From NCBI GenBank assembly GCA_052386675.1, contig JBQTJX010000025.1:16555-80554 (forward strand): DNA of 64,000 bases. Direction: 5' to 3'. The DNA is from RBG-16-66-20 sp052386675 (lineage in GTDB: Bacteria > Pseudomonadota > Gammaproteobacteria > Burkholderiales > SG8-39). The notes under the pieces are model-generated. The model was not told the origin of the DNA and did not search any database. It worked only from the letters and a program-made list of their open reading frames with translations. This document shows positions 7,940 through 15,611 of this stretch, one piece after another; the first letter of the stretch is position 1; each line of letters opens with the position of its first letter. Both the position numbers and the translations under genes were made by a program.

Positions 7940-8446
7940 TCAGATGCGGGAGTCGATCCGCCGCGCGCCGTTGAAGCGCTGCGTCCAGTACAAACTGCGA
8001 ATGGATTCCACGCGCACCTTGGCGCCGGACTTGGGGGCGTGCACGAACCGGCCCTCGCCGATATAGATGCCGACGTGGGAGAACGGGCGCTTGAGCGTGT
8101 TGTAGAACACCAGGTCGCCCGCCTGCAGGTCCTCCTGCGGCACCGGCGTGCCGGCCTCGCTCTGCGCACGGGCGTTTTGCGGCAGGCGGATGCCGTAAGC
8201 TTCGCGGAACACATGGGCGACGAGCCCGCTGCAGTCGAATCCGGTCGCGGGCGAGTTTCCGCCCGGCGTGTAGTCGATCCCGAGCGCGAGCAGGACCTGC
8301 AGCAGCGCTTCGGCCCGTTCGGCGGACGGTCCGGGTTCCGGCACGGGGGACGGTGTCGCAACAGGTGCCGGCGCCGTGGCCGGGAGGCTGCCGCAGCCGG
8401 CTATCGATGCCACAAAGGCTATTAAAACCAGTAGATTACGGATCAT
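7940..8446 (-). CDS. NlpC/P60 family peptidoglycan endopeptidase, lipoprotein
   Basis: Probable outer-membrane-anchored murein endopeptidase (C40 family, MepS/Spr-like), 168 aa. The lipobox IAGC puts the lipidated Cys at 18. A Pro-rich linker of about 25 residues follows, then the NlpC/P60 domain with catalytic C72 (FDCSG), H124 (SHVGIY) and H136 (VHAPKS). This is close to the length of E. coli MepS, whose role is cutting D-Ala-meso-DAP crosslinks; the substrate here is inferred from the family. It is divergent from the secretin-domain gene. Confidence 0.9.
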   Translation of the reverse strand: MIRNLLVLIAFVASIAGCGSLPATAPAPVATPSPVPEPGPSAERAEALLQVLLALGIDYTPGGNSPATGFDCSGLVAHVFREAYGIRLPQNARAQSEAGTPVPQEDLQAGDLVFYNTLKRPFSHVGIYIGEGRFVHAPKSGAKVRVESIRSLYWTQRFNGARRIDSRI

Positions 8447-8473
8447 ACTTCAGGCAATTTAGACAAATCCAGG

Positions 8474-9280
8474 ATGGAAAGCAACCACTTACGTCATCTC
8501 GTGTTGGGGCTGCTGCTCGCCTGCGGCGTAGTCCACGCCCAGGGCGAACTGGAAATCCTGCAGTTGCGCAGCCGCAGCGCAGAGCAAGTGATCCCGATCC
8601 TGCGCCCGCTGCTGGCACCCGGCGGCGTGCTCACCGGGCAGGGCTACCAACTCATCATCCGCACCAGCCCGGGAAACCTCGCCGACTTGCGCAAGGTGCT
8701 TGAATCCATCGACCGGCCGCCGCGCCGGCTGGTGATCCTGGTGCGCCAGGGTGCGACCGCGGAGGAGATGCGTCGCGGCGCCGGCGCGCGGGTGGATCTG
8801 CGCCCCGGCGATTCCCGCGTCGATGTTCGCATCGCCGATTCGCGCTCGGCCAGCGACGAGCGCGTGGACCAGCGCGTGCAGGTGCTGGAGGGCGGCCGCG
8901 CCATGATCGGCTCGGGCGAATCGCGGCCCCTGCAGCAACGACAGGTGTTCCGCTCGCCGGATGGCCGTGTCGTCCGTGAAACCACGACGACGATCCAGCA
9001 GGCGAGCACCGGTTTCGAGGTGGTGCCGCGCCTGTCGGGGGACACCGTGCACCTGGACATCGCGCCACAGCGCGAAAGCTTCGTCGCAGGCGGCGCGCCG
9101 GGCGCGATCCAGTCGCAACGCGTCGCCACCACCGTGAGCGGGCGCCTCGGGGAATGGATTGAGATCGGGGGCGCGAGCACGAGCAGCTCGCGTTCGGGGA
9201 GCGGCATCCTGTCCTCGGGCGAATCGCGCGCCTCCGGGGCGATCAGCACCTGGGTCAAGGTCGAGGAGTTGCGGAACTGA
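8474..9280 (+). CDS. Secretin N-domain (NolW/N1-like) protein, no secretin barrel
   Basis: Exported protein of 268 aa of unknown role. A signal peptide (about 1-22, ending VVHAQ) is followed by an N1/NolW-like domain (LEILQLRSRSAEQVIPILRPLL to DLRKVLESID), the fold that stacks into the periplasmic vestibule of type II/III and type IV pilus secretins. The C-terminal half (VVPRLSGDTVHLDIAPQ, WIEIGG) recalls the edge of a secretin domain, but the protein is far too short to hold the full barrel and gate. The stop at 9278-9280 almost abuts the helicase gene, so the two are likely co-transcribed. Confidence 0.75.
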   Translation: MESNHLRHLVLGLLLACGVVHAQGELEILQLRSRSAEQVIPILRPLLAPGGVLTGQGYQLIIRTSPGNLADLRKVLESIDRPPRRLVILVRQGATAEEMRRGAGARVDLRPGDSRVDVRIADSRSASDERVDQRVQVLEGGRAMIGSGESRPLQQRQVFRSPDGRVVRETTTTIQQASTGFEVVPRLSGDTVHLDIAPQRESFVAGGAPGAIQSQRVATTVSGRLGEWIEIGGASTSSSRSGSGILSSGESRASGAISTWVKVEELRN

Positions 9281-9294
9281 CCTCGCTGCAGCAA

Positions 9295-11196
9295 GTGTTC
9301 GCAGCCGCCGGCCCGCTGGCGGCGCAGGTGCCCGGCTACAGCCCTCGTCCCCAGCAACAGGAGATGGCGCAGGCGATCCTCGATGCCATCCAGGCCACCG
9401 GCATGCTCGCGGTGGAGGCGGGCACCGGCACCGGCAAGACTTTCGCGTACCTCGTGCCGGCGTTGCTCGCCGGCGGCAAGGTCATCGTTTCCACCGGCAC
9501 CAAGACGCTGCAGGACCAGCTGCACCGTCGCGATCTGCCTGCCGTGCGCGCTGCTTTGGCCTCAGGCGCGACGGCAGCCCTGCTCAAGGGCCGCGCCAAC
9601 TACGTCTGCCTGCACCGGCTGGAGCACGCCGGGGCGGAGGCGCGCTTCGCCTCGCGCGAGGACGCGGCGCGCCTGCGGCAGATCGAGGCCTTCGCGCGCA
9701 CCAGCCTCTCGGGCGACCGCGCCGACCTCGCGGAGGTGCCGGAAGACGCGCCGGTCTGGCAGCACGCCACCTCGACGCGCGAGAACTGCCTCGGCCAGGA
9801 CTGCCCGAAATACAAGGATTGCTTCGTCATGCGCGCGCGCAGGGACGCGCAGGCCGCGGACGTGGTGGTGATCAATCACCACCTCTTCTTCGCCGACGTG
9901 CTGCTGCGCGACGAAGGCGTGGCCGAGCTGCTGCCCGCGTGCAACACGGTGATTTTCGACGAAGCGCACCAGCTGGCGGAAACCGCGCGCCTCTTTTTCG
10001 GCGACACCGTGGCAAGCGCGCAGCTGGTGGAGCTGTCGCGTGATGCGCGACTGGAATTGCGCGCGGCGGGCGGCGCTTCGCCGGATTTCGACGCGCTCGC
10101 GGCGCGGCTGGAGAAGGCGGCGCGCGACCTGCGGCTCGCGTTCGGCGGCGAGGGCGCGCGCATCGCCTGGAGCCAGGCCATGGCGCGGGAGGGCTTTTCC
10201 GGCGCGCTCGACGCGGTGGCTGAAAGGCTGCATGCGCTCGAAGTGGCGCTGGCGGACCAGGCCGAACGCTCCGAGGGCCTTGCCGCCTGCCTGCGCCGGG
10301 CCGCGGAAACCGGAGTCACGCTCGCGCGCATCCGGGAGGCTGAAGGCAAGGAGGACGTGCGCTGGGTCGAAGTCTTCGGCGCCTCGCTGCACCTGCACGT
10401 CACGCCGCTGTCGCCTGCGGCACAATTCCGCAAGCAGATGCTGGACCATCCGCGCGCCTGGATTTTCACCTCGGCCACGCTTGCGTTGGGGGAGGACTTC
10501 ACGCACTTCAAGCGAGAGCTGGGCATCGAGGAGGCGGCTTCCCGCAGCTGGGCCAGTCCATTCGATTTCGAGCGCCAGTCGCTGCTGTACACGCCGCGCA
10601 AGCTGCCGGCGGACCCGAACGACCCGGAATTCACGCCCGCGGTGATCGAGGCCGCGCTGCCGGTGCTGCGCGCGAGCGGCGGGCGGGCGTTCCTCCTGTT
10701 CACCACGCTGCGCGCGCTGCGCCGCGCGCACGATTTGCTGAAGGACAAGGTCGAGTATCCGCTGCTGGTGCAGGGCACCGGATCCCGCAGCGAGCTGCTG
10801 GACCGCTTCCGCAAGCTCGGCAACGCGGTGCTGCTCGGCGCGGCCTCGTTCTGGGAGGGCGTGGACGTGCGCGGCGAGGCGCTGTCGGTGGTGCTGATCG
10901 ACAAGCTGCCCTTCGCGCCGCCGGACGATCCGGTGCTCGCGGCGCGCATCGAGGCGCTGCGCGCTGGCGGGGGCAATCCGTTCATGGAGTTCCAGCTGCC
11001 GCAGGCGGTGCTGCAGCTGAAGCAGGGCGCCGGGCGCCTGATCCGCGACGAGAACGACCGCGGCGTGCTGGTGCTGTGCGACCCGCGCCTGTATTCGAAA
11101 CCCTACGGCCGCGGCATCCGCGCCAGCCTCCCCGCCATGAAACAGACCCGGGAACTGGCCGACGTCCAGGCGTTCTTCGCTAGAATGGAATCATGA
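9295..11196 (+). CDS. dinG: ATP-dependent DNA helicase, DinG/YoaA family
   Basis: XPD-like superfamily 2 helicase with 5'-3' polarity expected, 633 aa. Walker A EAGTGTGKT is at 41-49 and DEAH box DEAH at 222-225. Four cysteines (C105, C165, C170, C176) sit where the XPD-family 4Fe-4S cluster lies. The C-terminal helicase motifs end with the QGAGRLIRDENDRG box. No DnaQ-type exonuclease domain is fused, so it resembles E. coli YoaA or DinG. The GTG at 9295 is the first standard start; a GAGGAG at about 9263-9268 lies upstream. Its TGA overlaps the next ATG (ATGA). Confidence 0.9.
   Translation: MFAAAGPLAAQVPGYSPRPQQQEMAQAILDAIQATGMLAVEAGTGTGKTFAYLVPALLAGGKVIVSTGTKTLQDQLHRRDLPAVRAALASGATAALLKGRANYVCLHRLEHAGAEARFASREDAARLRQIEAFARTSLSGDRADLAEVPEDAPVWQHATSTRENCLGQDCPKYKDCFVMRARRDAQAADVVVINHHLFFADVLLRDEGVAELLPACNTVIFDEAHQLAETARLFFGDTVASAQLVELSRDARLELRAAGGASPDFDALAARLEKAARDLRLAFGGEGARIAWSQAMAREGFSGALDAVAERLHALEVALADQAERSEGLAACLRRAAETGVTLARIREAEGKEDVRWVEVFGASLHLHVTPLSPAAQFRKQMLDHPRAWIFTSATLALGEDFTHFKRELGIEEAASRSWASPFDFERQSLLYTPRKLPADPNDPEFTPAVIEAALPVLRASGGRAFLLFTTLRALRRAHDLLKDKVEYPLLVQGTGSRSELLDRFRKLGNAVLLGAASFWEGVDVRGEALSVVLIDKLPFAPPDDPVLAARIEALRAGGGNPFMEFQLPQAVLQLKQGAGRLIRDENDRGVLVLCDPRLYSKPYGRGIRASLPAMKQTRELADVQAFFARMES
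11181..11186 (+). promoter_or_regulatory. -10-like box, 6 nt before the SDR dehydrogenase ATG
   Basis: TAGAAT lies inside the end of dinG and is separated from the ATG at 11193 by six bases with no Shine-Dalgarno sequence. Initiation 6-7 nt after the box would give a leaderless mRNA. No -35 match is visible. Confidence 0.4.
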
Positions 11197-12173
11197 ACAT
11201 ACTCATCACGGGTGGCGGCGGTTTCCTCGGTTTCCGGCTGGCGAAGACGCTGCTCGCGCGCGGCACGCTGGGCGGCAAGCCGGTGTCCTCGATCACCTTG
11301 CTGGACGGCGCGTTTCCGCCGTCCGTGGCGCAGGAACCGCGCCTGAAGGCAGTCACTGGCGACGTATCGGACGCGGCGACCATCGCCGGCGTCTGCACGC
11401 CGGACACCGGCGCGGTATTCCATTTGGCTGCTGTGGTGAGCGGCGCCGCGGAAGCCGACTTCGACCTCGGCATGCGCGTCAACTACAAGGGCATGGAACT
11501 GCTGCTGGCGCAGATGCGAAAGTGCCGCAAGGAAGGTGCGCCGCCGGCGCGGCTCGTCTACACAAGCTCGGTGGCGGCCTTCGGCGGCGAGCTACCGCCG
11601 GTGCTGGACGATGCCACCATCGCCAACCCGCAGACCTCCTACGGGGCGCAGAAGGTCATCGGCGAATACCTGGTATCGGACTACTCGCGCAAGGGCTTCA
11701 TCGACGGGAGGTCCCTGCGCCTGCCCACGGTCGTGGTTCGCGCGGGCAAGCCCAACGCCGCGGCCTCGTCCTTTGCCAGCGGCATCATCCGCGAGCCGCT
11801 GAACGGCGTGGTGTCGGAGTGCCCGGTCGCGCCCGAAACCGGCGTCTGGCTGCTGTCGCCGGGACGCGTGGTGGATGCGTTCATCCACGCCTGGGAACTG
11901 CCGCCCGAGGCATGGGGCACTCAGCGCTGGCTCAACCTGCCGGGCATCACCGCGACGGTGGCGCAGATGGTCGAGGCGTTGCGCAAAGTGGCGGGCGACG
12001 AGGTGGCGAAGCGGGTGCTCTACAAGGCCGATGCGCGCATCCAGGCCATCGTCAGGACCTGGCCGGTGAACTTCCGCACTCCGCGCGCGCTCGCGATGGG
12101 CTTCAAGCCGGACCCGGACGTGGAAAGCGTGATCCGCGCCTACATCGCGGACGAAAACATCAAACCGAAGTGA
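11193..12173 (+). CDS. NAD-dependent epimerase/dehydratase family (DenD-like) protein
   Basis: Extended short-chain dehydrogenase of 326 aa, closest in appearance to D-erythronate dehydrogenase (DenD). The nucleotide-binding GGGGFLGFRL is at about 7-16, the catalytic Tyr-Lys pair is in SYGAQKVIGEY, and TSSVAAFGG carries the Ser. The fold and cofactor use are clear; the sugar-acid substrate is inferred from similarity only. It overlaps dinG by 4 bp (ATGA) and is followed by a strong hairpin-plus-T-tract terminator. The usual erythronate kinase and aldolase partners are not nearby. Confidence 0.8.
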   Translation: MNILITGGGGFLGFRLAKTLLARGTLGGKPVSSITLLDGAFPPSVAQEPRLKAVTGDVSDAATIAGVCTPDTGAVFHLAAVVSGAAEADFDLGMRVNYKGMELLLAQMRKCRKEGAPPARLVYTSSVAAFGGELPPVLDDATIANPQTSYGAQKVIGEYLVSDYSRKGFIDGRSLRLPTVVVRAGKPNAAASSFASGIIREPLNGVVSECPVAPETGVWLLSPGRVVDAFIHAWELPPEAWGTQRWLNLPGITATVAQMVEALRKVAGDEVAKRVLYKADARIQAIVRTWPVNFRTPRALAMGFKPDPDVESVIRAYIADENIKPK

Positions 12174-12178
12174 AAATC

Positions 12179-12236
12179 AGGGACAGACCACGATTTCCGC
12201 CCAATGCGACGGAAATCGTGGTCTGTCCCTCTTTTT
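12179..12236. terminator. Perfect 21-bp hairpin with T-tract; full copy of the dispersed repeat
   Basis: Arms 12179-12199 and 12210-12230 are exact inverted repeats around a 10-nt loop. CTTTTT follows on the plus strand and a TTTT on the minus strand, so it should terminate both the SDR gene and the converging bamD. The arm contains GGGACAGACCACGATTTCC, which recurs alone or paired at 23264, 24582 and 56651. It is therefore a REP-like element that also works as a terminator. Confidence 0.8.
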
Positions 12237-13047
12237 ACCAGTTGGGGTCCCAGAGCTTCCACCAGGCCGCGCTCGGCTTGTAGCCGGAGAGGTACTTGCT
12301 CTGGGGAAAGTTCTTGCGCATGACGCGGTCGGCGGCGTCGCGCAGCTCGGCCATGTTGAGCGCGTCGTAGGCCTTGACCATGATGAAGACCGCCTCCTCC
12401 ACCGCGGGGGCCTGCGGGTTGTTCTGCACCGCGTACTGCGCGCGGTTCGCGGCGGCGACGTAGGCGCCGCGCTTCATGTAGTAGCGCGCCACGTGCACCT
12501 CGTGCTGCGCGAGGCTGTTCACCAGGTAGCGCATGCGCGCCGCGGCGTCGTCGCGGTACTTGGAATCCGGGAAGCGGTTCACCACTTCCTTGAAGGCCTC
12601 GAAGGAGTCGCGCGCGCCCTTGGGGTCGCGCTCGGTCATGTCCGGGCTGTCCAGGATGCTGAGCAGGCCCTGGTTCTCGTTGAAGGTGACCAGCCCCTTC
12701 AGGTAGTACGCGTAGTCGACGCTCGCATGGCCCGGGTACATCTTGATGAAGCGGTCCGCGGCGGCCAGCGCCGAGGCGCGCTCGCCCGCCTTCCAATAGG
12801 CGTAGGAAACCTCCAGCTGCGCCTGCTGCGCGAAGCGCCCGTAGGGATAGCGCGCCTCCAGCCGCTCCAGCATCTTGATGGCGCGCTCGTAGTTCTTGGC
12901 GCCCATCGCGTCCTTGGCCTCGCCGTAGAGGCGCTGCGCGGACCAGCCGGTGGTTTCGTCGTTGTCCTTGGGCAGCCAGCTGCAGGCGCCAAGCGCGAGC
13001 GCGAGGGCGAGGAGGAGGGAGCGGGCGGCTAGTACACTGCGTTTCAT
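12235..13047 (-). CDS. bamD: Outer membrane protein assembly factor BamD
   Basis: Essential lipoprotein of the BAM complex that folds beta-barrel proteins into the outer membrane (formerly ComL), 270 aa. The lipobox LGAC gives lipidated C22. TPR repeats follow (LYGEAKDAMGAKNYERAIKMLERLEARYPYG, YAYWKAGERASALAAADRFIKMYP), with the family's YYLKGL, RDPKGARDSF and RFPDSKY motifs. It is head-to-head with rluD: its ATG (13047-13045) shares two bases with the rluD ATG (13046). A perfect TATAAT on this strand lies 8 nt upstream, inside rluD. Confidence 0.96.
   Translation of the reverse strand: MKRSVLAARSLLLALALALGACSWLPKDNDETTGWSAQRLYGEAKDAMGAKNYERAIKMLERLEARYPYGRFAQQAQLEVSYAYWKAGERASALAAADRFIKMYPGHASVDYAYYLKGLVTFNENQGLLSILDSPDMTERDPKGARDSFEAFKEVVNRFPDSKYRDDAAARMRYLVNSLAQHEVHVARYYMKRGAYVAAANRAQYAVQNNPQAPAVEEAVFIMVKAYDALNMAELRDAADRVMRKNFPQSKYLSGYKPSAAWWKLWDPNW
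13033..13038 (+). promoter_or_regulatory. -10-like box, 7 nt before the rluD ATG
   Basis: TACACT followed by GCG and then the ATG at 13046. It lies inside the first codons of bamD on the opposite strand. There is no Shine-Dalgarno sequence, so a leaderless rluD transcript is suggested. Confidence 0.4.
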
Positions 13048-14008
13048 GGCGGAAAATTATACTGCGCCGGAAGACGAGGCCGACTGGGAAGACGCGTTTG
13101 TCGCTGCGCTCACCGCGCGGCTGGCGCGCGACATGGGCGGGCTGCGGTTGGACCACGCGCTGGCGAAGGCGTTCCCGCAGTATTCGCGCAACCGCCTGCA
13201 GGCCTGGCTGAAGTCGGGCCACATCCTCGTCAACGGCCGCGCGGCCGAGCCGAGCATGCCGGTCGTCGGCACCGAGGACATTGAGCTGCGCCCCCCGCCG
13301 GCGGTGGATGTGGCCGCGCCCCGGGCGCAGAAGATGGCCCTCGCCATCGTCCACCAGGACCCGGACCTGATCGTCATCAACAAGCCCGCCGGGCTGGTGG
13401 TGCACCCGGGGGCGGGCAATCCCGAAGGCACGCTCATGAACGGGCTTCTCGCGCACGCGCCCGGGCTGCGCCAGGTGCCGCGCGCGGGCATCGTGCACCG
13501 GTTGGACAAGGACACCAGCGGCCTGCTGGTGGTGGCGGCCAACGTCAGCGCGCAGGCGGACCTCGCCGCGCAGCTGGCGGCGCGTACTGTCAAGCGCCGC
13601 TACCTCGCGCTGGTGCAGGGCGACCCGCCGGCGCAGGGACTCATCGACGCCCCGATCGGGCGCGACCCCAAAGTGCGCACGCGCATGATGGTGGCGCAGC
13701 GCGGCAAGGAAGCGCGCACGCGCTATCGCGTGCTGGAGCGCTTCGGCCACTGCGCCCTGGTCGAATGCTCGCTGGACACCGGCCGCACGCACCAGATCCG
13801 GGTGCACTTCCAGCACATCCGCCATCCGCTGGTGGGCGACCCGGTGTACCGCAGGGGCACGCGGCATGCGGTGTCCTTCGCGCGCCAGGCGCTGCACGCC
13901 GCGGAACTGGAACTGGTGCATCCGCGCAGCGGCAGGCGCGTCGGCTGGAGCGCAGCGCTGCCGGCGGACATGAAGCAGCTGCTGGCGAGGCTGCAGCGTG
14001 ACGGCTGA
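13046..14008 (+). CDS. rluD: 23S rRNA pseudouridine(1911/1915/1917) synthase RluD
   Basis: Makes three pseudouridines in helix 69 of 23S rRNA. With the start at 13046 it has 320 aa: a short acidic N-terminus, an S4 domain (GGLRLDHALAKAFPQYSRNRLQAWL), and the RluA-type catalytic core with D154 in HRLDKDTSG. ATG 13133 is an alternative in-frame start directly before the S4 domain, which would avoid the overlap with the bamD start codon. It overlaps pgeF by 11 bp, a conserved rluD-pgeF pairing. Confidence 0.95.
   Translation: MAENYTAPEDEADWEDAFVAALTARLARDMGGLRLDHALAKAFPQYSRNRLQAWLKSGHILVNGRAAEPSMPVVGTEDIELRPPPAVDVAAPRAQKMALAIVHQDPDLIVINKPAGLVVHPGAGNPEGTLMNGLLAHAPGLRQVPRAGIVHRLDKDTSGLLVVAANVSAQADLAAQLAARTVKRRYLALVQGDPPAQGLIDAPIGRDPKVRTRMMVAQRGKEARTRYRVLERFGHCALVECSLDTGRTHQIRVHFQHIRHPLVGDPVYRRGTRHAVSFARQALHAAELELVHPRSGRRVGWSAALPADMKQLLARLQRDG
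13056..13061 (-). promoter_or_regulatory. TATAAT -10 box for bamD, inside rluD
   Basis: A perfect TATAAT on the minus strand ends 8 nt before the bamD ATG. There is no clear -35 and no Shine-Dalgarno sequence. With 13033-13038 it means each gene of this divergent pair has its -10 box inside the other. Confidence 0.5.
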
Positions 14009-14669
14009 GTTCATCGTTCCCGAGTGGGCGGCGCCCGCGGCGGTTCGCGCGCTGGTGACGACGCGGGCTCTCGGCGACGCGAAGGACGCGCAGGTCCGCG
14101 CGCGCCTGCGCCAGCGCCTGCCCGCGGAGCCCCGCTGGCTGCGGCAGGTGCACGGCACGACGGTGCTGGAGGCGCCCTTCGAGGCAGGCGCCGAGGCGGA
14201 TGCGAGCTTCACGCGGGTGCGCGGCGAGGTGTGCGTGGTCATGGCCGCCGACTGCATGCCGGTTCTGTTCGCGACGGACGATGGCAGCGCCGTGGGCGCG
14301 GCGCACGCCGGCTGGCGCGGGCTGTGCGCCGGCGTCATCGAGGCGACAGTGGCGAGCATGGGCGCGCGGCCCGCGCTTCTGCACGCGTGGCTCGGGCCGG
14401 CGATCGGCCCGACGGCCTACGAGGTGGGCGACGAGGTGCGCGCGGCGTTCGTCGCGCGCGACGCGCATGCGGCGAGCGCCTTCGCGGCGACGCGCCCGGG
14501 ACACTGGCTGCTCGACCTGTACGCGATCGCGCGCCGGCGCCTTGCCGTGCTCGGGGTGGAACGGGTGTCCGGCGGCGGGCATTGCACGCATGCGGACAGG
14601 GTTCGCTTCTACTCCTATCGGCGCGACCGCGCCACGGAGCGCATGGCGGCAATGGTGTGGATCGCCTAG
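13998..14669 (+). CDS. pgeF: Peptidoglycan editing factor PgeF (YfiH, laccase-domain)
   Basis: Multicopper-oxidase-fold protein of the DUF152/YfiH family, 223 aa. The E. coli protein corrects misloaded amino acids in cytoplasmic murein precursors. Family motifs are RQVHG, the ADCMPVLF box, HAGWRG (the His and Cys metal ligands) and GGGHCTHAD near the C-terminus. The GTG start at 13998 overlaps the end of rluD by 11 bp, implying translational coupling. An imperfect tandem duplication of about 22 bp spans its stop codon. Confidence 0.93.
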   Translation: MTAEFIVPEWAAPAAVRALVTTRALGDAKDAQVRARLRQRLPAEPRWLRQVHGTTVLEAPFEAGAEADASFTRVRGEVCVVMAADCMPVLFATDDGSAVGAAHAGWRGLCAGVIEATVASMGARPALLHAWLGPAIGPTAYEVGDEVRAAFVARDAHAASAFAATRPGHWLLDLYAIARRRLAVLGVERVSGGGHCTHADRVRFYSYRRDRATERMAAMVWIA

Positions 14670-14692
14670 CGGCGATGGTGGATCGCCTGGCG

Positions 14693-14698
14693 TAGAAT
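14693..14698 (+). promoter_or_regulatory. -10-like box before the ZIP transporter
   Basis: TAGAAT followed by CTGCG, 12 nt before the ATG at 14711. The leader would be about five nucleotides, without a Shine-Dalgarno sequence. Confidence 0.4.
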
Positions 14699-14710
14699 CT
14701 GCGCCCCTCC

Positions 14711-15526
14711 ATGATTACCTCGACCCTGGGCTGGATCGTAGCGGCAAGCTTCGCGGGCGGAATCCTTTCCGCCGGCGCGGCCGCGTTCGCGCTCAACGTG
14801 CGGGCCTCGTGGGTGCCGATGCTGGTGTCGTTCGCCATCGGCACGCTGCTGGGCGCGGCATTCCTCGAGGTGATCCCGCACGCATTCGAGATCGGCGAGG
14901 CGAGCCAGGTGGCCGGCGCCATCCTGGCCGGCATCTTCATTTTCTTCATCATGGAGAAGCTGCTGTTGTGGCGGCACTGCCATACCGAGGACTGCGAGGT
15001 GCACGATCCCCACGCGCTGCCGACGGTGCCGGTGGCGCAGGCCCATGGGCATCACGGCGGCCACGACCACGGCCGCACGGGCACGCTCATCGTCGTCGGC
15101 GACACGGTGCACAATTTCATCGACGGCGTCCTGATCGCCGCCGCGTTCCTGCAGAGCACGGAACTGGGCATCGTCGCCGCGATCGCGATCGTGGCGCACG
15201 AGATCCCCCAGGAGGTGGGCGATTTCCTGATCCTGCTGCACTCGGGCTATTCGAAGCTGAAGGCGCTTGCGGTGAACCTGATGTCCTCCTTCGGGACGCT
15301 GGTGGGCGGCGTGATGGGCTATTACGCCTTGCCATTCTTCCAGGACCTGGAGCCGATCCTGCTCGGCATCGTGGCCGCCAGCATGATCTACGTCGCGGTC
15401 GCGGACCTCATTCCGGGCCTGCACCGGCGCCCGGAAATCCGCGCCACCCTGTCCCAGGTGGCGCTCATTGCGCTGGGCATCGGGACCATCGTGCTCGTGG
15501 GGGCCTTGTCGGGCCATTCGCACTAG
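14711..15526 (+). CDS. ZIP family divalent metal transporter
   Basis: Inner-membrane metal importer of the ZIP family, 271 aa with about eight helices. The two metal-site helices are HNFIDG and HEIPQE, the conserved pair that forms the binuclear centre. A His-rich cytoplasmic loop (HGHHGGHDHGR) lies between helices 3 and 4, as in eukaryotic and bacterial ZIPs. Zn(II) or Fe(II) is the likely substrate; the sequence does not discriminate. It is a single gene between pgeF and the PHA cluster. Confidence 0.92.
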   Translation: MITSTLGWIVAASFAGGILSAGAAAFALNVRASWVPMLVSFAIGTLLGAAFLEVIPHAFEIGEASQVAGAILAGIFIFFIMEKLLLWRHCHTEDCEVHDPHALPTVPVAQAHGHHGGHDHGRTGTLIVVGDTVHNFIDGVLIAAAFLQSTELGIVAAIAIVAHEIPQEVGDFLILLHSGYSKLKALAVNLMSSFGTLVGGVMGYYALPFFQDLEPILLGIVAASMIYVAVADLIPGLHRRPEIRATLSQVALIALGIGTIVLVGALSGHSH

Positions 15527-15545
15527 CATTCCAGGAACTCATTAA

Positions 15546-15551
15546 TATAAT
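15546..15551 (+). promoter_or_regulatory. Candidate -10 box for the pha cluster
   Basis: A perfect TATAAT in an unusually A+T-rich stretch (15540-15575) just upstream of phaC; the rest of the neighbourhood is GC-rich. No convincing -35 is visible at the right distance. Confidence 0.45.
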
Positions 15552-15579
15552 TTAATCAATAAGTTAACAAGAACTACCG

Positions 15580-15600
15580 CAATCCGCGGCAAGCGGATTG
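15580..15600 (+). other. Hairpin in the phaC leader
   Basis: CAATCCGC and GCGGATTG form a perfect 8-bp stem around a 5-nt loop, between the A+T-rich promoter and phaC. It could be an RNA hairpin in the leader or a DNA operator, for example for PhaR, which is encoded downstream. Neither role is proven. Confidence 0.5.
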
Positions 15601-15611
15601 ACGGGGCCCAT

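Noticed and set aside
12140..14359. A long minus-strand frame through bamD, rluD and pgeF
   Set aside because: Crosses three well-supported genes, out of the bamD frame, and shows no domain.
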